64,000 nt of DNA from NCBI RefSeq assembly GCF_900112205.1, contig NZ_FOKW01000006.1, forward strand, positions 62,001-126,000, given 5' to 3'. This DNA comes from Natronobacterium haloterrestre. Its GTDB lineage: Archaea; Halobacteriota; Halobacteria; Halobacteriales; Natrialbaceae. The first letter of the stretch is position 1. Each line of letters opens with the position of its first letter. The notes beneath the pieces were generated by a model. The model did no database searches and had not been told where the DNA came from. It saw nothing but the letters and a program-made list of their open reading frames with translations. Below, in pieces: positions 53,085 through 62,300 of the stretch. A program made the position numbers and the translations under genes.

Positions 53085-53160
53085 TGCCCGGTGGTTCACC
53101 GGCGTCGCGGTTAAGGGTTCTCGTACCGCGGCGAAAGTGAAACCGGCCCTCGTTTCGTCG

Positions 53161-54150
53161 CTACTCCGCCGGCCGTCGCGGCCGGTCCGGGGCGACCGCG
53201 TGAGCGAGCAGTTCCCTCTCCGACCCCAGCGGCAGGGACAGGACCCGATCGGGTTCCTCGAGGACCCGTCCGACCACCAGTTCGGAGAGTCGAGCGACCG
53301 GGTTCCACGTGTCGTAGTAGGCCTCGTACACGCCGTCCATGTCCTCGGTCTCCATGTACTGGAGGAGGTCGTAGCCGTCGGCACGCCGTTCCAGGAAGAT
53401 CGACTCGGTGTACATCTCCTCGGCCTCGAGCATCTCGGCGCTCCAGGTCTCGAGCGGCCCCAGCTCGAGTTCGCCGGCTTCGACTCGGCGGGTGATTCCG
53501 GCGAATCGATCCGCCAGCCGCTCCGGGAGTCCGGATTTCAGCGATATGCGAACCAGTTCGACGTCCCGGTCGCACCGGTCGTCCGACCCGGCGACGACGA
53601 GGGGGCCGTCGGCCCCGTTCGCCGCGGTCCGGGGCCGTTCGGGATGGGCGGCGTGGACGAGCAGTTCGAGTTCGACCGACCGTTCGTCCGGCGCGGTGGC
53701 ACGCTCCTCGTCGGCGAGCGAAACGGGAAACTCCGCCTCGAGTTTCGCCCGCAGATCCGTCCGGTCGGGGTCGTCCCGGTCGTCGATCACGGACCGCGGG
53801 AGTTCGACGTACCAGACGAGTTCCGGTGTCTCCTCCGTATCGAGAAACAGCGACGCCGTACTCGCGCCCTCGAGGCCCAGGAGGCTCTCCGGACCGTCGT
53901 CGGCGAGACTCGCTGCGCGCTCGCGGACCGACTCGAGCTGGTCGGGATCGACCCGCCGTCGAACGAGGGCCGCAGTCGCGTGGCGCTCGGTGATGACGGC
54001 CCCCGTCGAGGTCTCGGGCGTTCGGGTCGATTCGTGTCCGGCGTCCCCTCGCGTTCCCCGTCGGTACCGGAGGTAGCCGGCTCCGACTGCGACGGCGGCC
54101 ACACCGAACACGAGACGGCGATACGATCCTGACGGCGTCGGCAGATCCAT
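53161..54150 (-). CDS. haloarchaeal protein with single membrane anchor and DUF6176-like domain
   Basis: 329 residues. One N-terminal membrane segment (RRLVFGVAAVAVGAGYLRYRR). The C-terminal half contains EEMYTESIFLERRADGYDLL and QYMETEDMDGVYEAYYD, resembling the DUF6176-type dimeric alpha-beta domain; the N-terminal half is a second alpha-beta part. Function unknown. Convergent with hef's direction neighbour and divergent from the HTH_10 gene at 54235. Confidence 0.7.
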   Translation of the reverse strand: MDLPTPSGSYRRLVFGVAAVAVGAGYLRYRRGTRGDAGHESTRTPETSTGAVITERHATAALVRRRVDPDQLESVRERAASLADDGPESLLGLEGASTASLFLDTEETPELVWYVELPRSVIDDRDDPDRTDLRAKLEAEFPVSLADEERATAPDERSVELELLVHAAHPERPRTAANGADGPLVVAGSDDRCDRDVELVRISLKSGLPERLADRFAGITRRVEAGELELGPLETWSAEMLEAEEMYTESIFLERRADGYDLLQYMETEDMDGVYEAYYDTWNPVARLSELVVGRVLEEPDRVLSLPLGSERELLAHAVAPDRPRRPAE

Positions 54151-54234
54151 ACCGTTCGTTGACCGTCGAGCGGGATCGTCCTGATCCCGAACCCTATCGT
54201 GTCTTTAAGTGTACGGACGGATAACGCCGGGGAC

Positions 54235-54894
54235 GTGAAAGCCGCCCGTATCCAACTCCAGTACGATCCGGAGGCGCTGTCGCCCCTCCACGAAGGGATC
54301 TGTACGGATCCCGACCTCGAGCGGGAGGTCATCCTCGGCGGACACGCGGTCGAGGGTGTCGAGACGATCACCTCCTTCGTCGTCGGCGAGCCGGCGGCCT
54401 ACGAGGCGCTGCTCGAGGACCGCGACGGCGTGCTCGAGTACGCCGTCACTCCGGCGGAGGACGGGTTCTTCCTCTATCTCCGGCAGGAACTCGGTCCGGA
54501 GGGAACGTCGCTACTGAACGCGCTCGCACAGGAGACCGTGGTCGTCGTTCCGCCGATCGAGGTTTGCGCCGACCGAACGATGGAACTGACGCTCGTGGGA
54601 CATCCGGACGACCTCCGGATCGTCCTCGAGGAGACGCCGCCGGGGGTCTCCCTCGTCGTCGAACGAGTTGGGGACGACCTCTCCGCTCGAGCCCCGGGCG
54701 GCGGTGTCTCGGCCCGCCAGCGGGAGGCGCTCGAGGCCGCCCGGGAACTCGGCTACTACGAGGTTCCACGCCGGAACGGCATCGAGTCGGTCGCGGCGGA
54801 ACTCAGCTGTGCCGTCTCGACGGCGTCGGCCCTCCTCCGGCGCGGGGAGGCACGGGCGATCGAAGGGATACTCGAATCGCCGGCCACCCGGTAG
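54235..54894 (+). CDS. bacterio-opsin-activator-type HTH_10 regulator
   Basis: 219 residues from the GTG at 54235, which is preceded at the right distance by the TATA box CTTTAAGT (54203-54210); an earlier GTG at 54199 would lie upstream of that box. The N-terminal alpha-beta sensor half (IQLQYDPEALSPLHEGI) is followed by the HTH_10 domain: SARQREALEAARELGYYEVP, VAAELSCAVSTASALLRRGE. Bat-like regulators control metabolic genes; the target is unknown. Divergent from the 53161 gene. Confidence 0.85.
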   Translation: MKAARIQLQYDPEALSPLHEGICTDPDLEREVILGGHAVEGVETITSFVVGEPAAYEALLEDRDGVLEYAVTPAEDGFFLYLRQELGPEGTSLLNALAQETVVVVPPIEVCADRTMELTLVGHPDDLRIVLEETPPGVSLVVERVGDDLSARAPGGGVSARQREALEAARELGYYEVPRRNGIESVAAELSCAVSTASALLRRGEARAIEGILESPATR

Positions 54895-54913
54895 AATCAG
54901 TCCGCTGCAATCG

Positions 54914-55504
54914 TCAAGTCGCCACGAACTCGAGCGTCAGTCGGGCGAGAACCGCGGCGTAGATCGGGATCGTCAGGTTGTCGTCGACGATGTACCCCCG
55001 GATCTCGTGGGTGATCCCGTCGGCGACGGTCGCGCCGAGCGCCGCCGCGACGACGGCGAGCGGGTACTCCCGCAGGAACGGGACGGCGAGCAGCGCCGAG
55101 ACGACGAACATCGTGACCAGCACCTTCGGCCCCTTCACCCGGTTGAGACTGTTCTCCGAGACCGCGCCGCTGATCGGGTCGCCGAGCGAGAGCATCAACA
55201 TCGCCGGCAAGGCGATCGGAGGGTCGAACAGGAGGACGACGACGGTCATGCTGATCATGTAGAGCCCGTAGCCGGCGACCTTCTCCTGTTCGTACTCCCG
55301 GGTCAGCTTCTCGTAGATCCACCAGTCCAGCCCCACGCGGAGCCGGACGAACTCGAGGGCCAGCGCACCGACGGCGAGGACGACCATCAGGAGCCGAAAC
55401 CGGTCCCAGGTGAGCCCCGCCTCGAGGTAGTCGGCGAGCAGATAGAGCGCGACCAGTCCCGACCCGCTGGCGTGGACGAGACGACGCTTCAGTTCGTCGG
55501 CCAT
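54914..55504 (-). CDS. dolichol-kinase/cytidylyltransferase-like membrane protein
   Basis: 196 residues from the ATG at 55504. About six hydrophobic segments. The helical core MLSLGDPISGAVSENSLNR corresponds to the conserved D-x2-A motif of CTP-dependent polyprenol kinases (Sec59, VTE5-like); GATVADGITHEI is a second acidic loop. It may phosphorylate dolichol or geranylgeraniol for N-glycosylation or lipid synthesis. Family call from motif only. Confidence 0.75.
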   Translation of the reverse strand: MADELKRRLVHASGSGLVALYLLADYLEAGLTWDRFRLLMVVLAVGALALEFVRLRVGLDWWIYEKLTREYEQEKVAGYGLYMISMTVVVLLFDPPIALPAMLMLSLGDPISGAVSENSLNRVKGPKVLVTMFVVSALLAVPFLREYPLAVVAAALGATVADGITHEIRGYIVDDNLTIPIYAAVLARLTLEFVAT

Positions 55505-55662
55505 CACGTCTCCCGTCGAAGGTGGCGACCTTCAGTCCGTCGATCACCTCCGACCCGTTACTCTGCGGTCTGTCGCGCTGGTGGCTTCGCCACACAGCCC
55601 GCCGTCCCTCGGTAAAAGGTCGATCGAAACCCAATACAAGTGGCCGCGAGTCGCTCTATCGA

Positions 55663-57441
55663 TTACAGATCCTCGAACTCGAGATTGCCTTCCCGGATCG
55701 CGGCGAGCGTCTCCGCGAGGTCCTCGACGGGCAGGCGCTTCTGGTCGGTCGTGTCCCGTTCGCGGACCGTGACCGTCGTCTCCTCGTTCTCGATCGTCTC
55801 GTAGTCCACCGTCACACAGAACGGCGTGCCGACCTCGTCCTGGCGGCGGTAGCGCCGGCCGATGTTGCCCGAGTCGTCGTAGGTCACGGACAGGCCTGCG
55901 TCCCGCAGGTCGTCGACGATATCGTCGGCGACTGCCTCGAGGTCGTCGTCGTTTTGCAGCGGGAAGACGCCGACGAACGTCGGGGCGACCTCGGGCTCGA
56001 GTTCGAGATACGTGCGCTCCTCGCCGTCGACCTCGTCCTCGCGATAGGCGTGGTGGAGGACGGTGTAGACCAGCCGATCGACGCCGAAGGAGGGTTCGAC
56101 GACGTGGGGGACGATGTGTTCGCCGGCGATCGTCTCCTCGTCGACCGAGAAGCCGGTCTTCTCGACGGGGATCTCGTGGGTCTCGCTCTCGTCCTCGAGT
56201 TCGATCTCGACGACGTCGCCCTCGAAGGCCGAGCGGTCCCGTTCTGCGAGGGTCTCGAGTTCGTCGACGACGTCCCCCGCCGCGCCGCCGAACTCCGGAC
56301 CCAGATAACTCATGTCGGGGTCGACCGTCGCGCGCTCGACGGTTTTGGGCTCGTCGTACTGCTTGAAGATCGTGAACCGGTCGTCGGAGTACTCGTCGTG
56401 TTTCGAGAGGTCGTAGTCGCTACGGTAGGCGAAACCGGCGAGTTCGATCCAGTTGCCGTCGATCTCGCTTTCGGCGTCCCAGCAGTCCGCGGCGTAGTGG
56501 GCGCGTTCGCCCGAGAGGTGCTGGCGGAACCGGAACCGGTCCATGTCGACGCCGACGGCCCCGTACCACGGCTTGGCGACGCCGAGGTAGTAGGCGACCC
56601 ACTCGTTGGCGATGATGCCCTCGTCGACGGCCTCGCCGATCGTGATCTCGAGTTCGCCGCCGTCCTCGCTGTTCTGCTCGCTGGCGGGGTACAGCGTCAC
56701 CTCGACGTCTTCGACGCTCTCGAGGTCGGGTTCGTCTTCCTCGGGGTCGACGAAGTACTCGAGTTCGGCCTGGGTGAACTCGCGGGTCCGGATGATCGAG
56801 CGCCGGGGGCTGATCTCGTTGCGGTAGGCCCGGCCGATCTGTGTAACGCCGAACGGAAGCTGATTGCGGGCGTACTCCTTGAGCCGCGGGAACTCGACGA
56901 AGATGCCCTGGGCGGTTTCGGGACGGAGGTAGCCCGGATCCGAGTCGCCGGGGCCGATGTTCGTCTCGAACATGAGGTTGAACGCCTCGACGGCCTGACC
57001 AGCAAGCCCCGCGCCACAGGAGGGACAGACGAGTTCGTGCTCGGCGATGACCTCCTCGACCTCCGGGATCGGGAGGCTCTCGGCGTCCTCGTAGTCGGTG
57101 TTGTCCTCGACGACGTGGTCCGCGCGGTGGCTCTCGCCACAGTCGGGACACTCGACGAGCATGTCGTCGAACCCGTCGAGGTGGCCCGAGGCCTCGAAGA
57201 CCGGTTCGGGCATGATCGTCGGGGCGTCTATCTCCATGTTGCCCTCCTGGACCGCGAACCGGTCCCGCCAGGCGTCCTCGACGTTGCCCTTCAGCGCCGC
57301 GCCCTGGGGCCCGAAGCTGTAGAAGCCGCCGACGCCGCCGTAGGCACCCGACGACTGGAAGAAGTAGCCGCGACGCTTCGCGAGTTCGACCAGTTTCTCG
57401 CTCGTCTGTTCCGCCGTTTCGGATCGGGTCTGCTCACTCAT
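55663..57441 (-). CDS. glyS: glycyl-tRNA synthetase
   Basis: 592 residues from the ATG at 57441, which overlaps the CBS gene stop by 8 bp. Dimeric class II enzyme. FYSFGPQGAALKGNVEDAWR (motif 1 region), a zinc-binding insert with two CxxC pairs (VECPDCGES, LVCPSCGAG), motif 2 region FRQHLSGERAHYAADCWD, and motif 3 PHVVEPSFGVDRLVYTVLHH, followed by the anticodon domain. Coupled to the CBS protein downstream of it in the operon order. Confidence 0.95.
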   Translation of the reverse strand: MSEQTRSETAEQTSEKLVELAKRRGYFFQSSGAYGGVGGFYSFGPQGAALKGNVEDAWRDRFAVQEGNMEIDAPTIMPEPVFEASGHLDGFDDMLVECPDCGESHRADHVVEDNTDYEDAESLPIPEVEEVIAEHELVCPSCGAGLAGQAVEAFNLMFETNIGPGDSDPGYLRPETAQGIFVEFPRLKEYARNQLPFGVTQIGRAYRNEISPRRSIIRTREFTQAELEYFVDPEEDEPDLESVEDVEVTLYPASEQNSEDGGELEITIGEAVDEGIIANEWVAYYLGVAKPWYGAVGVDMDRFRFRQHLSGERAHYAADCWDAESEIDGNWIELAGFAYRSDYDLSKHDEYSDDRFTIFKQYDEPKTVERATVDPDMSYLGPEFGGAAGDVVDELETLAERDRSAFEGDVVEIELEDESETHEIPVEKTGFSVDEETIAGEHIVPHVVEPSFGVDRLVYTVLHHAYREDEVDGEERTYLELEPEVAPTFVGVFPLQNDDDLEAVADDIVDDLRDAGLSVTYDDSGNIGRRYRRQDEVGTPFCVTVDYETIENEETTVTVRERDTTDQKRLPVEDLAETLAAIREGNLEFEDL

Positions 57442-58285
57442 AGAGCGCCTCGAGGATGTCGACGTCACGGATAATACCGGTGAGCTGTTCGGCCGTGACC
57501 ATCGGGATCTGTTCGATATCGTTGCTGATCATCCGCTGTGCGGCCTCCTGGATCGACGCGCCGCCCGACACCGTCACGACGTCGTCGCTCATGAACTCGC
57601 TGACGGGGCCGGCCGGGAGCTCGATGTCTCGCGTCGGCAGGTAGCGGCTTCCGACGCCCTTGATCCCCTCCCAGGACCAGTCGGAGTCCTGATCCGGGAA
57701 GTTGTCGCCGGTCTCCTCCTCGCCTTCGACGATGCGGGCGACGTCGAGGATGTCGACCTCGGTGAGGACGCCGCTCATCCGCCCGTCGTCACCCAGCGCG
57801 ACCGTGTAGGGAACGTTCGCGTAGTACAGTTCCCGCTCGGCGACCGGCAGCGGCGCGCCCTCGTAGGTCGTGTTGACGTTCTCGCTGACGTACTCCTCGA
57901 CCGTCCCCTCGGTCTCCTGGTCGCCGGTCGCGATCGCGTGGATCACGTCGGTCACCGTGACGATCCCCTCGAACTCGCCGTCGACGACGGGGACGCGGCG
58001 CGCGCCCTCCTCGACCATCGTTCGGGCGACCTCCTCGAGCGACGTCTCGGCCGTCGTCGTCGGGACCTCGTCCATCAGCATGACAAGCTGGTCCTCGTCT
58101 GGCTGTTCGATCAGCGCGTCCCGCGAGATCAGGCCGCGGTATTCCGGGCCGTCGTCGGTCGGTTTGACGACCGGTACGGACGAAAACGACTGTTCTTGCA
58201 GGTACTCGAGGACGTCCGACCGGGTACCCGGCAGGTCGACGGTCACCACGTCCTCGCGCGGCGTCATCGCGTCGGCTACGTTCAT
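57434..58285 (-). CDS. four-CBS-domain protein
   Basis: 283 residues, soluble. Four CBS-like units: MNVADAMTPREDVVTVDLPG start, LMDEVPTTTAETSLEEVART, then a third around PVAERELYYANVPYTVALGD, and a final SEFMSDDVVTVSGGASIQEA. CBS pairs bind adenosyl ligands such as AMP, ATP or c-di-AMP. First gene of the minus-strand pair with glyS; may sense energy state. Confidence 0.88.
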   Translation of the reverse strand: MNVADAMTPREDVVTVDLPGTRSDVLEYLQEQSFSSVPVVKPTDDGPEYRGLISRDALIEQPDEDQLVMLMDEVPTTTAETSLEEVARTMVEEGARRVPVVDGEFEGIVTVTDVIHAIATGDQETEGTVEEYVSENVNTTYEGAPLPVAERELYYANVPYTVALGDDGRMSGVLTEVDILDVARIVEGEEETGDNFPDQDSDWSWEGIKGVGSRYLPTRDIELPAGPVSEFMSDDVVTVSGGASIQEAAQRMISNDIEQIPMVTAEQLTGIIRDVDILEALYE

Positions 58286-58424
58286 ATCCCCACGGTAGGG
58301 CGAAAATCAGTATAAACCCCGTGCTTCCCGTCCGTGCACACCCGCCCGGGGGGTCGCTCCCTCGCGCCGACTCCCTCTCCCGTCTGGTCGGATCGAGAGA
58401 CAGTTCGATCCGATGAGTTTATAC

Positions 58425-58443
58425 GTGAGTGGTTGTCACTCAC
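58425..58443. promoter_or_regulatory. inverted repeat between TATA box and start
   Basis: GTGAGTG and CACTCAC are perfect 7-bp arms 5 bp apart. The TATA box GTTTATA (58417-58423) is directly upstream and the ATG of the small protein is at 58448. The site would overlap the transcription start. Confidence 0.55.
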
Positions 58444-58447
58444 ATAC

Positions 58448-58609
58448 ATGGCGACGAACCCCCACGCCACGACGCCCGCCGACACGGTCGTCGGCTCGAT
58501 CGATACGACCGACTCGAGCGACGAGTACGTCATCGCCGACATCTCCGCCGACGGCGCCTGGCTCTCGATGGAAGCCGACGCTGCACCGACGCTTCCGGCC
58601 TGGCGGTGA
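58448..58609 (+). CDS. 53-residue conserved haloarchaeal protein
   Basis: From the ATG at 58448. Core SSDEYVIADISADGAWLSME followed by DAAPTLPAWR. I recognise this as one of the short DUF7556-like haloarchaeal proteins (recall, not checked). No membrane or zinc motif. The operator-like repeat upstream suggests tight control. Confidence 0.75.
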   Translation: MATNPHATTPADTVVGSIDTTDSSDEYVIADISADGAWLSMEADAAPTLPAWR

Positions 58610-58675
58610 CGACGCCCCTCGCGTGGGGCGACGATCAGCGGACCGTTTTAGTTTCTCACCGTCGTTCGATCCCTC

Positions 58676-59260
58676 ATGGTCGGTTCGCGACCGCGGGACG
58701 GCGGATCGTCGGAACTGGGCTCGAGCGGCGGCTCCGGGTTCGGCCGGTCGGCCCCGAACTCGAACCAGCGCCCCAACGGCCGGTCGGATCGGGACGGCTC
58801 CTCGAGCGACCGCTCCCGATACACCGCCGCGACGTTCCTCTCCGCCTTGCTCCCGACGTCGATCGGCCGGCGTGCGATCTCGGTTTCGGTCGAGACCAAT
58901 CGGACCGTCTACGACCGCGACGAGCCGGTCGAGATCACGGTCGAGTTCGAGAACCGGCTCCCCGTCCCCGTGGAGGTTCCGACCCCCGAACAGCGCCGCT
59001 GGGGGTGGTCCGTCGACGGCGAACTCGAGGCAAGCGACGAGCGCCGGTACACGCGGGCGAACCCGTCGTCGTTTAGCTTTCGCGGCGGCGAGACGAAGCG
59101 CGCGTCGTTCACCTGGAACGGTCGGTTCGAGCGCGTCCGGAACGGCGATCGTCACGAATCGGTCGTCCCTAGTCCCGGCGAGTACGAGATCCGCGCGTTC
59201 GTCGCGACTCACGAAGACGCGTTCAGTCCCAGCGACGCGACGACGATCAGAATCAGCTAA
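58676..59260 (+). CDS. protein with BsuPI-like beta-sandwich domain
   Basis: 194 residues. The first ~60 are disordered Ser/Gly/Asn/Arg. The rest is a beta-sandwich: VSVETNRTVYDRDEPVEITV, EFENRLPVPVEVPTPEQRRW, FSFRGGETKRASFTWNG and VVPSPGEYEIRAFVATHEDA. That layout resembles intracellular proteinase inhibitor (BsuPI) domains. No signal peptide. TATA-like TTTTAG about 28 bp upstream. Function unknown. Confidence 0.7.
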   Translation: MVGSRPRDGGSSELGSSGGSGFGRSAPNSNQRPNGRSDRDGSSSDRSRYTAATFLSALLPTSIGRRAISVSVETNRTVYDRDEPVEITVEFENRLPVPVEVPTPEQRRWGWSVDGELEASDERRYTRANPSSFSFRGGETKRASFTWNGRFERVRNGDRHESVVPSPGEYEIRAFVATHEDAFSPSDATTIRIS

Positions 59261-59314
59261 GGTGAGCGGAACGGAGCGAAGGCCGATACCGCACCGTATC
59301 TCGAGAGCGCCGTC

Positions 59315-59470
59315 TCACCCTGTCAGGAAACCACCGGCAGGGACCTGTCGATCCGGCTGCCCGCGGTCGCTCGTCTGAACCCCGGAGAACTCGGGGGAGT
59401 GTTCGATTGCACGCTGTGCTTTCGCGGCGATTCCGCTGTGGGTCGCGAGGACGGCTATAATCTTACTCAT
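59315..59470 (-). CDS. 51-residue ORF downstream of the dipeptide operon
   Basis: ATG at 59470 on the minus strand. The product begins MSKIIAVLATHSGIAAKAQR, then AIEHSPEFSGVQTSDRGQP, and ends VPAGGFLTG. It has a promoter of its own: TTAAG at 59497-59501 about 28 bp upstream, and a palindrome over the start codon. The N terminus looks like a first beta strand plus helix of an alpha-beta domain, so it may be a remnant. Length and lack of homologue keep confidence low. Confidence 0.4.
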   Translation of the reverse strand: MSKIIAVLATHSGIAAKAQRAIEHSPEFSGVQTSDRGQPDRQVPAGGFLTG

Positions 59471-59480
59471 ACATGAGTAA
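59463..59480. promoter_or_regulatory. palindrome TTACTCAT-AC-ATGAGTAA
   Basis: 8-bp perfect arms with a 2-bp centre. It overlaps the ATG of the 51-residue minus-strand ORF. A clear candidate operator; a plus-strand promoter could also use it but no gene follows there. Confidence 0.6.
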
Positions 59481-59631
59481 ATAGTTGGTTCGACCTCTTA
59501 AGCCTTTTTACGATGAAGAATCGTGGCGTATAATATTTCGGGACGAACGGGACGGTACCGCACCGCCGTTCCGGTTGGAGGCTGTGAAAAACCGATACGG
59601 GAGCCGGCGGGCAGAATCCGGCTGGACGCGG

Positions 59632-61089
59632 CTACCGATGGAGGTGACACGCCGCGAAGTGGGGTTCGGTCCCGTACTCCGGTTCGACCTCGTAGGCCGG
59701 CCGCTCGCGTGCACAGATGCTTTGCCTGGCAAAGGACTCGAGCAACAGTTCGGTCGCGTCCGCCCAGTCCACGTTCGGATGGCCGACGCCCTCGGGGCCC
59801 CCCGCGGTGTCGGAACCGCTCTCGGTCTCAGTCCCGGACCCGGTCTCGGCCCCGACCCCGGCCCCGGCGTCCCCCCGGTCCGTCGCGACGTGGTCGATCG
59901 CTCGCCGGACGATCTCGCCGGCGTCGCCGGTCGGGAGCTCCCCGCCGAAGAACTCGGCTTCGATCTCCGCGGCCGTCATCGGCTCGAACGTCCGTCGCTT
60001 GACCGCACGGAGGAACGCCCGCGTGTGGGCCCACTCCTCGTCGGTCCAGGCGTATTCGTCCGGCGCGATCAGCCGCGGACACCGCGTCCTGAATCGACAG
60101 CCCGAGGGCGGGTTCACCGGGCTGGGGACCTCCCCTTCGAGGACGCCGCGGGCGTCCCGCTGTCGGGGATCGGGAACGGGGATCGACTCGAGCAACGCCT
60201 CCGTGTAGGGGTGCTGGGGGTTCTCGAACAGTTCTTCCTTCTCGGCGAGTTCGACGACGTTCCCGAGGTACATCACCGCGACCCGGTCGGAGATGTGCCG
60301 GATCACCGAGAGGTCGTGGGCGATGAACAGGTAGGTGAGCCCGAACTCCTCCTGGAGTTCCTCCATCGTGTTCAGCACCTGGGCCTGGATGGAGACGTCC
60401 AGCGCCGAGACTGGTTCGTCACAGACGATGAAGTCCGGATTGACCGACAGCGCCCGCGCGAGGTTGACCCGCTGGCGCTGGCCGCCCGAGAAGGCGTGGG
60501 GGTGGCGGTTGTAGTGGCGCGAATCGAGCCCGACCTTCTCGAGCAGGTCCTTCGCCCGCGCCTCCCGTCCCTCGTCGTCTAACATGCCGTGGGCGCGCAT
60601 CGGCTCCTCGATGATCCGTCCGACCTTCATCCGCGGGTCCAGCGACGACTGGGGGTCCTGGAAGATCATCTGGATCTCCGCGCGCTTCTGTCGGAGCGCC
60701 TCGCCGCTCAGATCCGCGAGGTCCTGGCCCTTGAAGTAGATGTTCCCGTCGGTCGGCTTGAGCAGTCGCAGGATGGTCCGTCCGAGAGTACTCTTGCCAC
60801 AGCCCGACTCGCCGACGAGACCGAGCGTCTCGCCCCGGCGGATCTCGAAGTTCACGTCGTCGACCGCCTTGACCCGGTTCCGCCCGATCTCGATCGGCGG
60901 AAACTGGCTCGGATCGAGGGAAACCCCGCTGAGCAGCCCCGACTCCTGACTGAAGTACTTCTTCAGCCCGTCGACTTCGAGGAGCGTCTCGCCGTGTGCG
61001 ACGTCCTCGCCGCTCATCTCGGAGCCGATCACGGAGCGGTCCCCGTCCGGGTCCCGATCGGAGCCGGGATCCTGGACCGTATCACTCAC
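59632..61089 (-). CDS. dppF: dipeptide/oligopeptide ABC ATPase, DppF type
   Basis: 485 residues from the GTG at 61089, overlapping the dppD stop by 8 bp. Walker [13 protein letters not shown] loop [14 protein letters not shown], signature [12 protein letters not shown], Walker [15 protein letters not shown]-loop IAHDLSV; then the oligopeptide C-terminal domain with CRFRTRCP. It ends with a Gly/Thr/Glu low-complexity segment and a Cys/His-bearing tail (FAACHLHR). Confidence 0.94.
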   Translation of the reverse strand: MSDTVQDPGSDRDPDGDRSVIGSEMSGEDVAHGETLLEVDGLKKYFSQESGLLSGVSLDPSQFPPIEIGRNRVKAVDDVNFEIRRGETLGLVGESGCGKSTLGRTILRLLKPTDGNIYFKGQDLADLSGEALRQKRAEIQMIFQDPQSSLDPRMKVGRIIEEPMRAHGMLDDEGREARAKDLLEKVGLDSRHYNRHPHAFSGGQRQRVNLARALSVNPDFIVCDEPVSALDVSIQAQVLNTMEELQEEFGLTYLFIAHDLSVIRHISDRVAVMYLGNVVELAEKEELFENPQHPYTEALLESIPVPDPRQRDARGVLEGEVPSPVNPPSGCRFRTRCPRLIAPDEYAWTDEEWAHTRAFLRAVKRRTFEPMTAAEIEAEFFGGELPTGDAGEIVRRAIDHVATDRGDAGAGVGAETGSGTETESGSDTAGGPEGVGHPNVDWADATELLLESFARQSICARERPAYEVEPEYGTEPHFAACHLHR

Positions 61090-62299
61090 TGCCCTCACCT
61101 CCGCCGCCGCTCGAGCCGGGTCCGGTGCCGGTCCCGGTTCCGGTGCCGGGGCCGGGGCCGGGGCCGGGACCCGTCACGCCCGCCTCCGTATCCGCATCCG
61201 GCTCCGAGGTCACCTGCGGCTCCTTCTCGAGCGGCGGGCTCTCGTCGTAACCGACGTCGAACGCGTCGTGTTTGACGCAGGCGGCGCGGTGTGGCTCCGC
61301 GCTCTCGGTCGTGTCGACGACCCTGTTCTCCGGGTGGACGCGCCGGCAGACCTCCCGGGCGTCCGGACACCGGGGGTGGAACCGGCAGCCGGAGGGCGGG
61401 CTGATCGCCTCCGGCATCACGCCCTCGATCGGATCGAGTTCGCCGACCGTCCGGTCGGGCCGGGGAATCGAGTCCAGCAGGGCGTCGGTGTAGGGGTGTT
61501 TCGTGTCGTAGAACAGTTCGTCGATCGGTGCCTGCTCGACGATCTCGCCGAGGTACATCACGTTGACCCGATCGCAGATCTCCGCGACCACACCCAGGTC
61601 GTGGGTAACCCAGATGAAACTCGTCCCGTACTTCTCCTGGAGGTCGTCCACGAGATCGATGATCTGTCCCTCGACGGTGACGTCGAGCGCGGTCGTCGGC
61701 TCGTCGGCGATGATCAGGTTCGGCTCGCAGGCAAGCGCCATCGCGATCAGGACCCGCTGGCGCATCCCGCCGGAGAACTGGTGTGGATACTCCTCGTATC
61801 GCTCCTCGGGATCGGGAATACCCACCTCCCTGAGCATGTCGACCGCCTCCTCGCGGGCTTTCTCCCGCGAGAGGTCGCGGTTGAGTTCGATGAACTCCCG
61901 CAACTGGCCGCCGACGGTGAAGACCGGGTTCAGCGACTCCATCGGGTCCTGGAAGATGACCGCGATCTCGTTGCCCCGAATGCGGTCGCGCATTTCCTCG
62001 TTCGAGAGCATATCATCGCGTTTTCGCAACTCGCCGTCCGGCCCCTCCTCGAGGCCGAAGATGGTCTCGCCCTTGTAGGTGACCTCTCCGCCGACGATCT
62101 CGCCGGGGTTCTCGACGAGTCGGAGCAGGCTCATCGAGGCGACGCTCTTGCCCGCGCCGCTTTCCCCGACGAGGCCGACGATCTCTCCCTCGTAGACCTC
62201 GAAGGAGATGCCGTCGACTGCGCGTACTGTACCGGTGTCCGTGAAGAACTGCGTCTTGAGGTTTTCGACGCGGAGTAGTGGTTCGGAGCTCATCGTCAT
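61082..62299 (-). CDS. dppD: dipeptide/oligopeptide ABC ATPase, DppD type
   Basis: 405 residues. Walker [14 protein letters not shown], signature [13 protein letters not shown], Walker [15 protein letters not shown]-loop VTHDLGVV, and the C-terminal [14 protein letters not shown]. The tail is a pure Gly-Pro/Gly-Thr repeat from 6-bp DNA repeats (about 61115-61170). ATGs at 62299 and 62293 are both possible. Confidence 0.94.
   Translation of the reverse strand: MTMSSEPLLRVENLKTQFFTDTGTVRAVDGISFEVYEGEIVGLVGESGAGKSVASMSLLRLVENPGEIVGGEVTYKGETIFGLEEGPDGELRKRDDMLSNEEMRDRIRGNEIAVIFQDPMESLNPVFTVGGQLREFIELNRDLSREKAREEAVDMLREVGIPDPEERYEEYPHQFSGGMRQRVLIAMALACEPNLIIADEPTTALDVTVEGQIIDLVDDLQEKYGTSFIWVTHDLGVVAEICDRVNVMYLGEIVEQAPIDELFYDTKHPYTDALLDSIPRPDRTVGELDPIEGVMPEAISPPSGCRFHPRCPDAREVCRRVHPENRVVDTTESAEPHRAACVKHDAFDVGYDESPPLEKEPQVTSEPDADTEAGVTGPGPGPGPGTGTGTGTGPGSSGGGGEGSE
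61115..61170. repeat. 6-bp repeats in the dppD tail
   Basis: CCGGTG, CCGGTC, CCGGTT and CCGGGG units in tandem encode the (GT)n(GP)n tail. In-frame and likely variable between strains. Confidence 0.8.
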
Positions 62300-62300
62300 C

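Larger units (their letters stand above)
59261..59631. other. 371-bp region between the BsuPI-like gene and dppF
   Basis: Contains the 51-residue minus-strand ORF, its palindrome and promoter. The right part (59505-59631) is AT-richer, with GTATAATATTTC at 59530-59541, which has no gene behind it in either direction. It could hold the dppF terminator; no T-run is obvious. Confidence 0.5.

Noticed and set aside
53085-53384. N-terminal extension of Hef by about 100 codons
   Set aside because: The added text is Thr/Arg-rich with no conserved features; the ATG at 53084 fits the family start.
55522-57474. 650-codon plus-strand ORF opposite glyS
   Set aside because: Antisense shadow of a confident tRNA synthetase gene.
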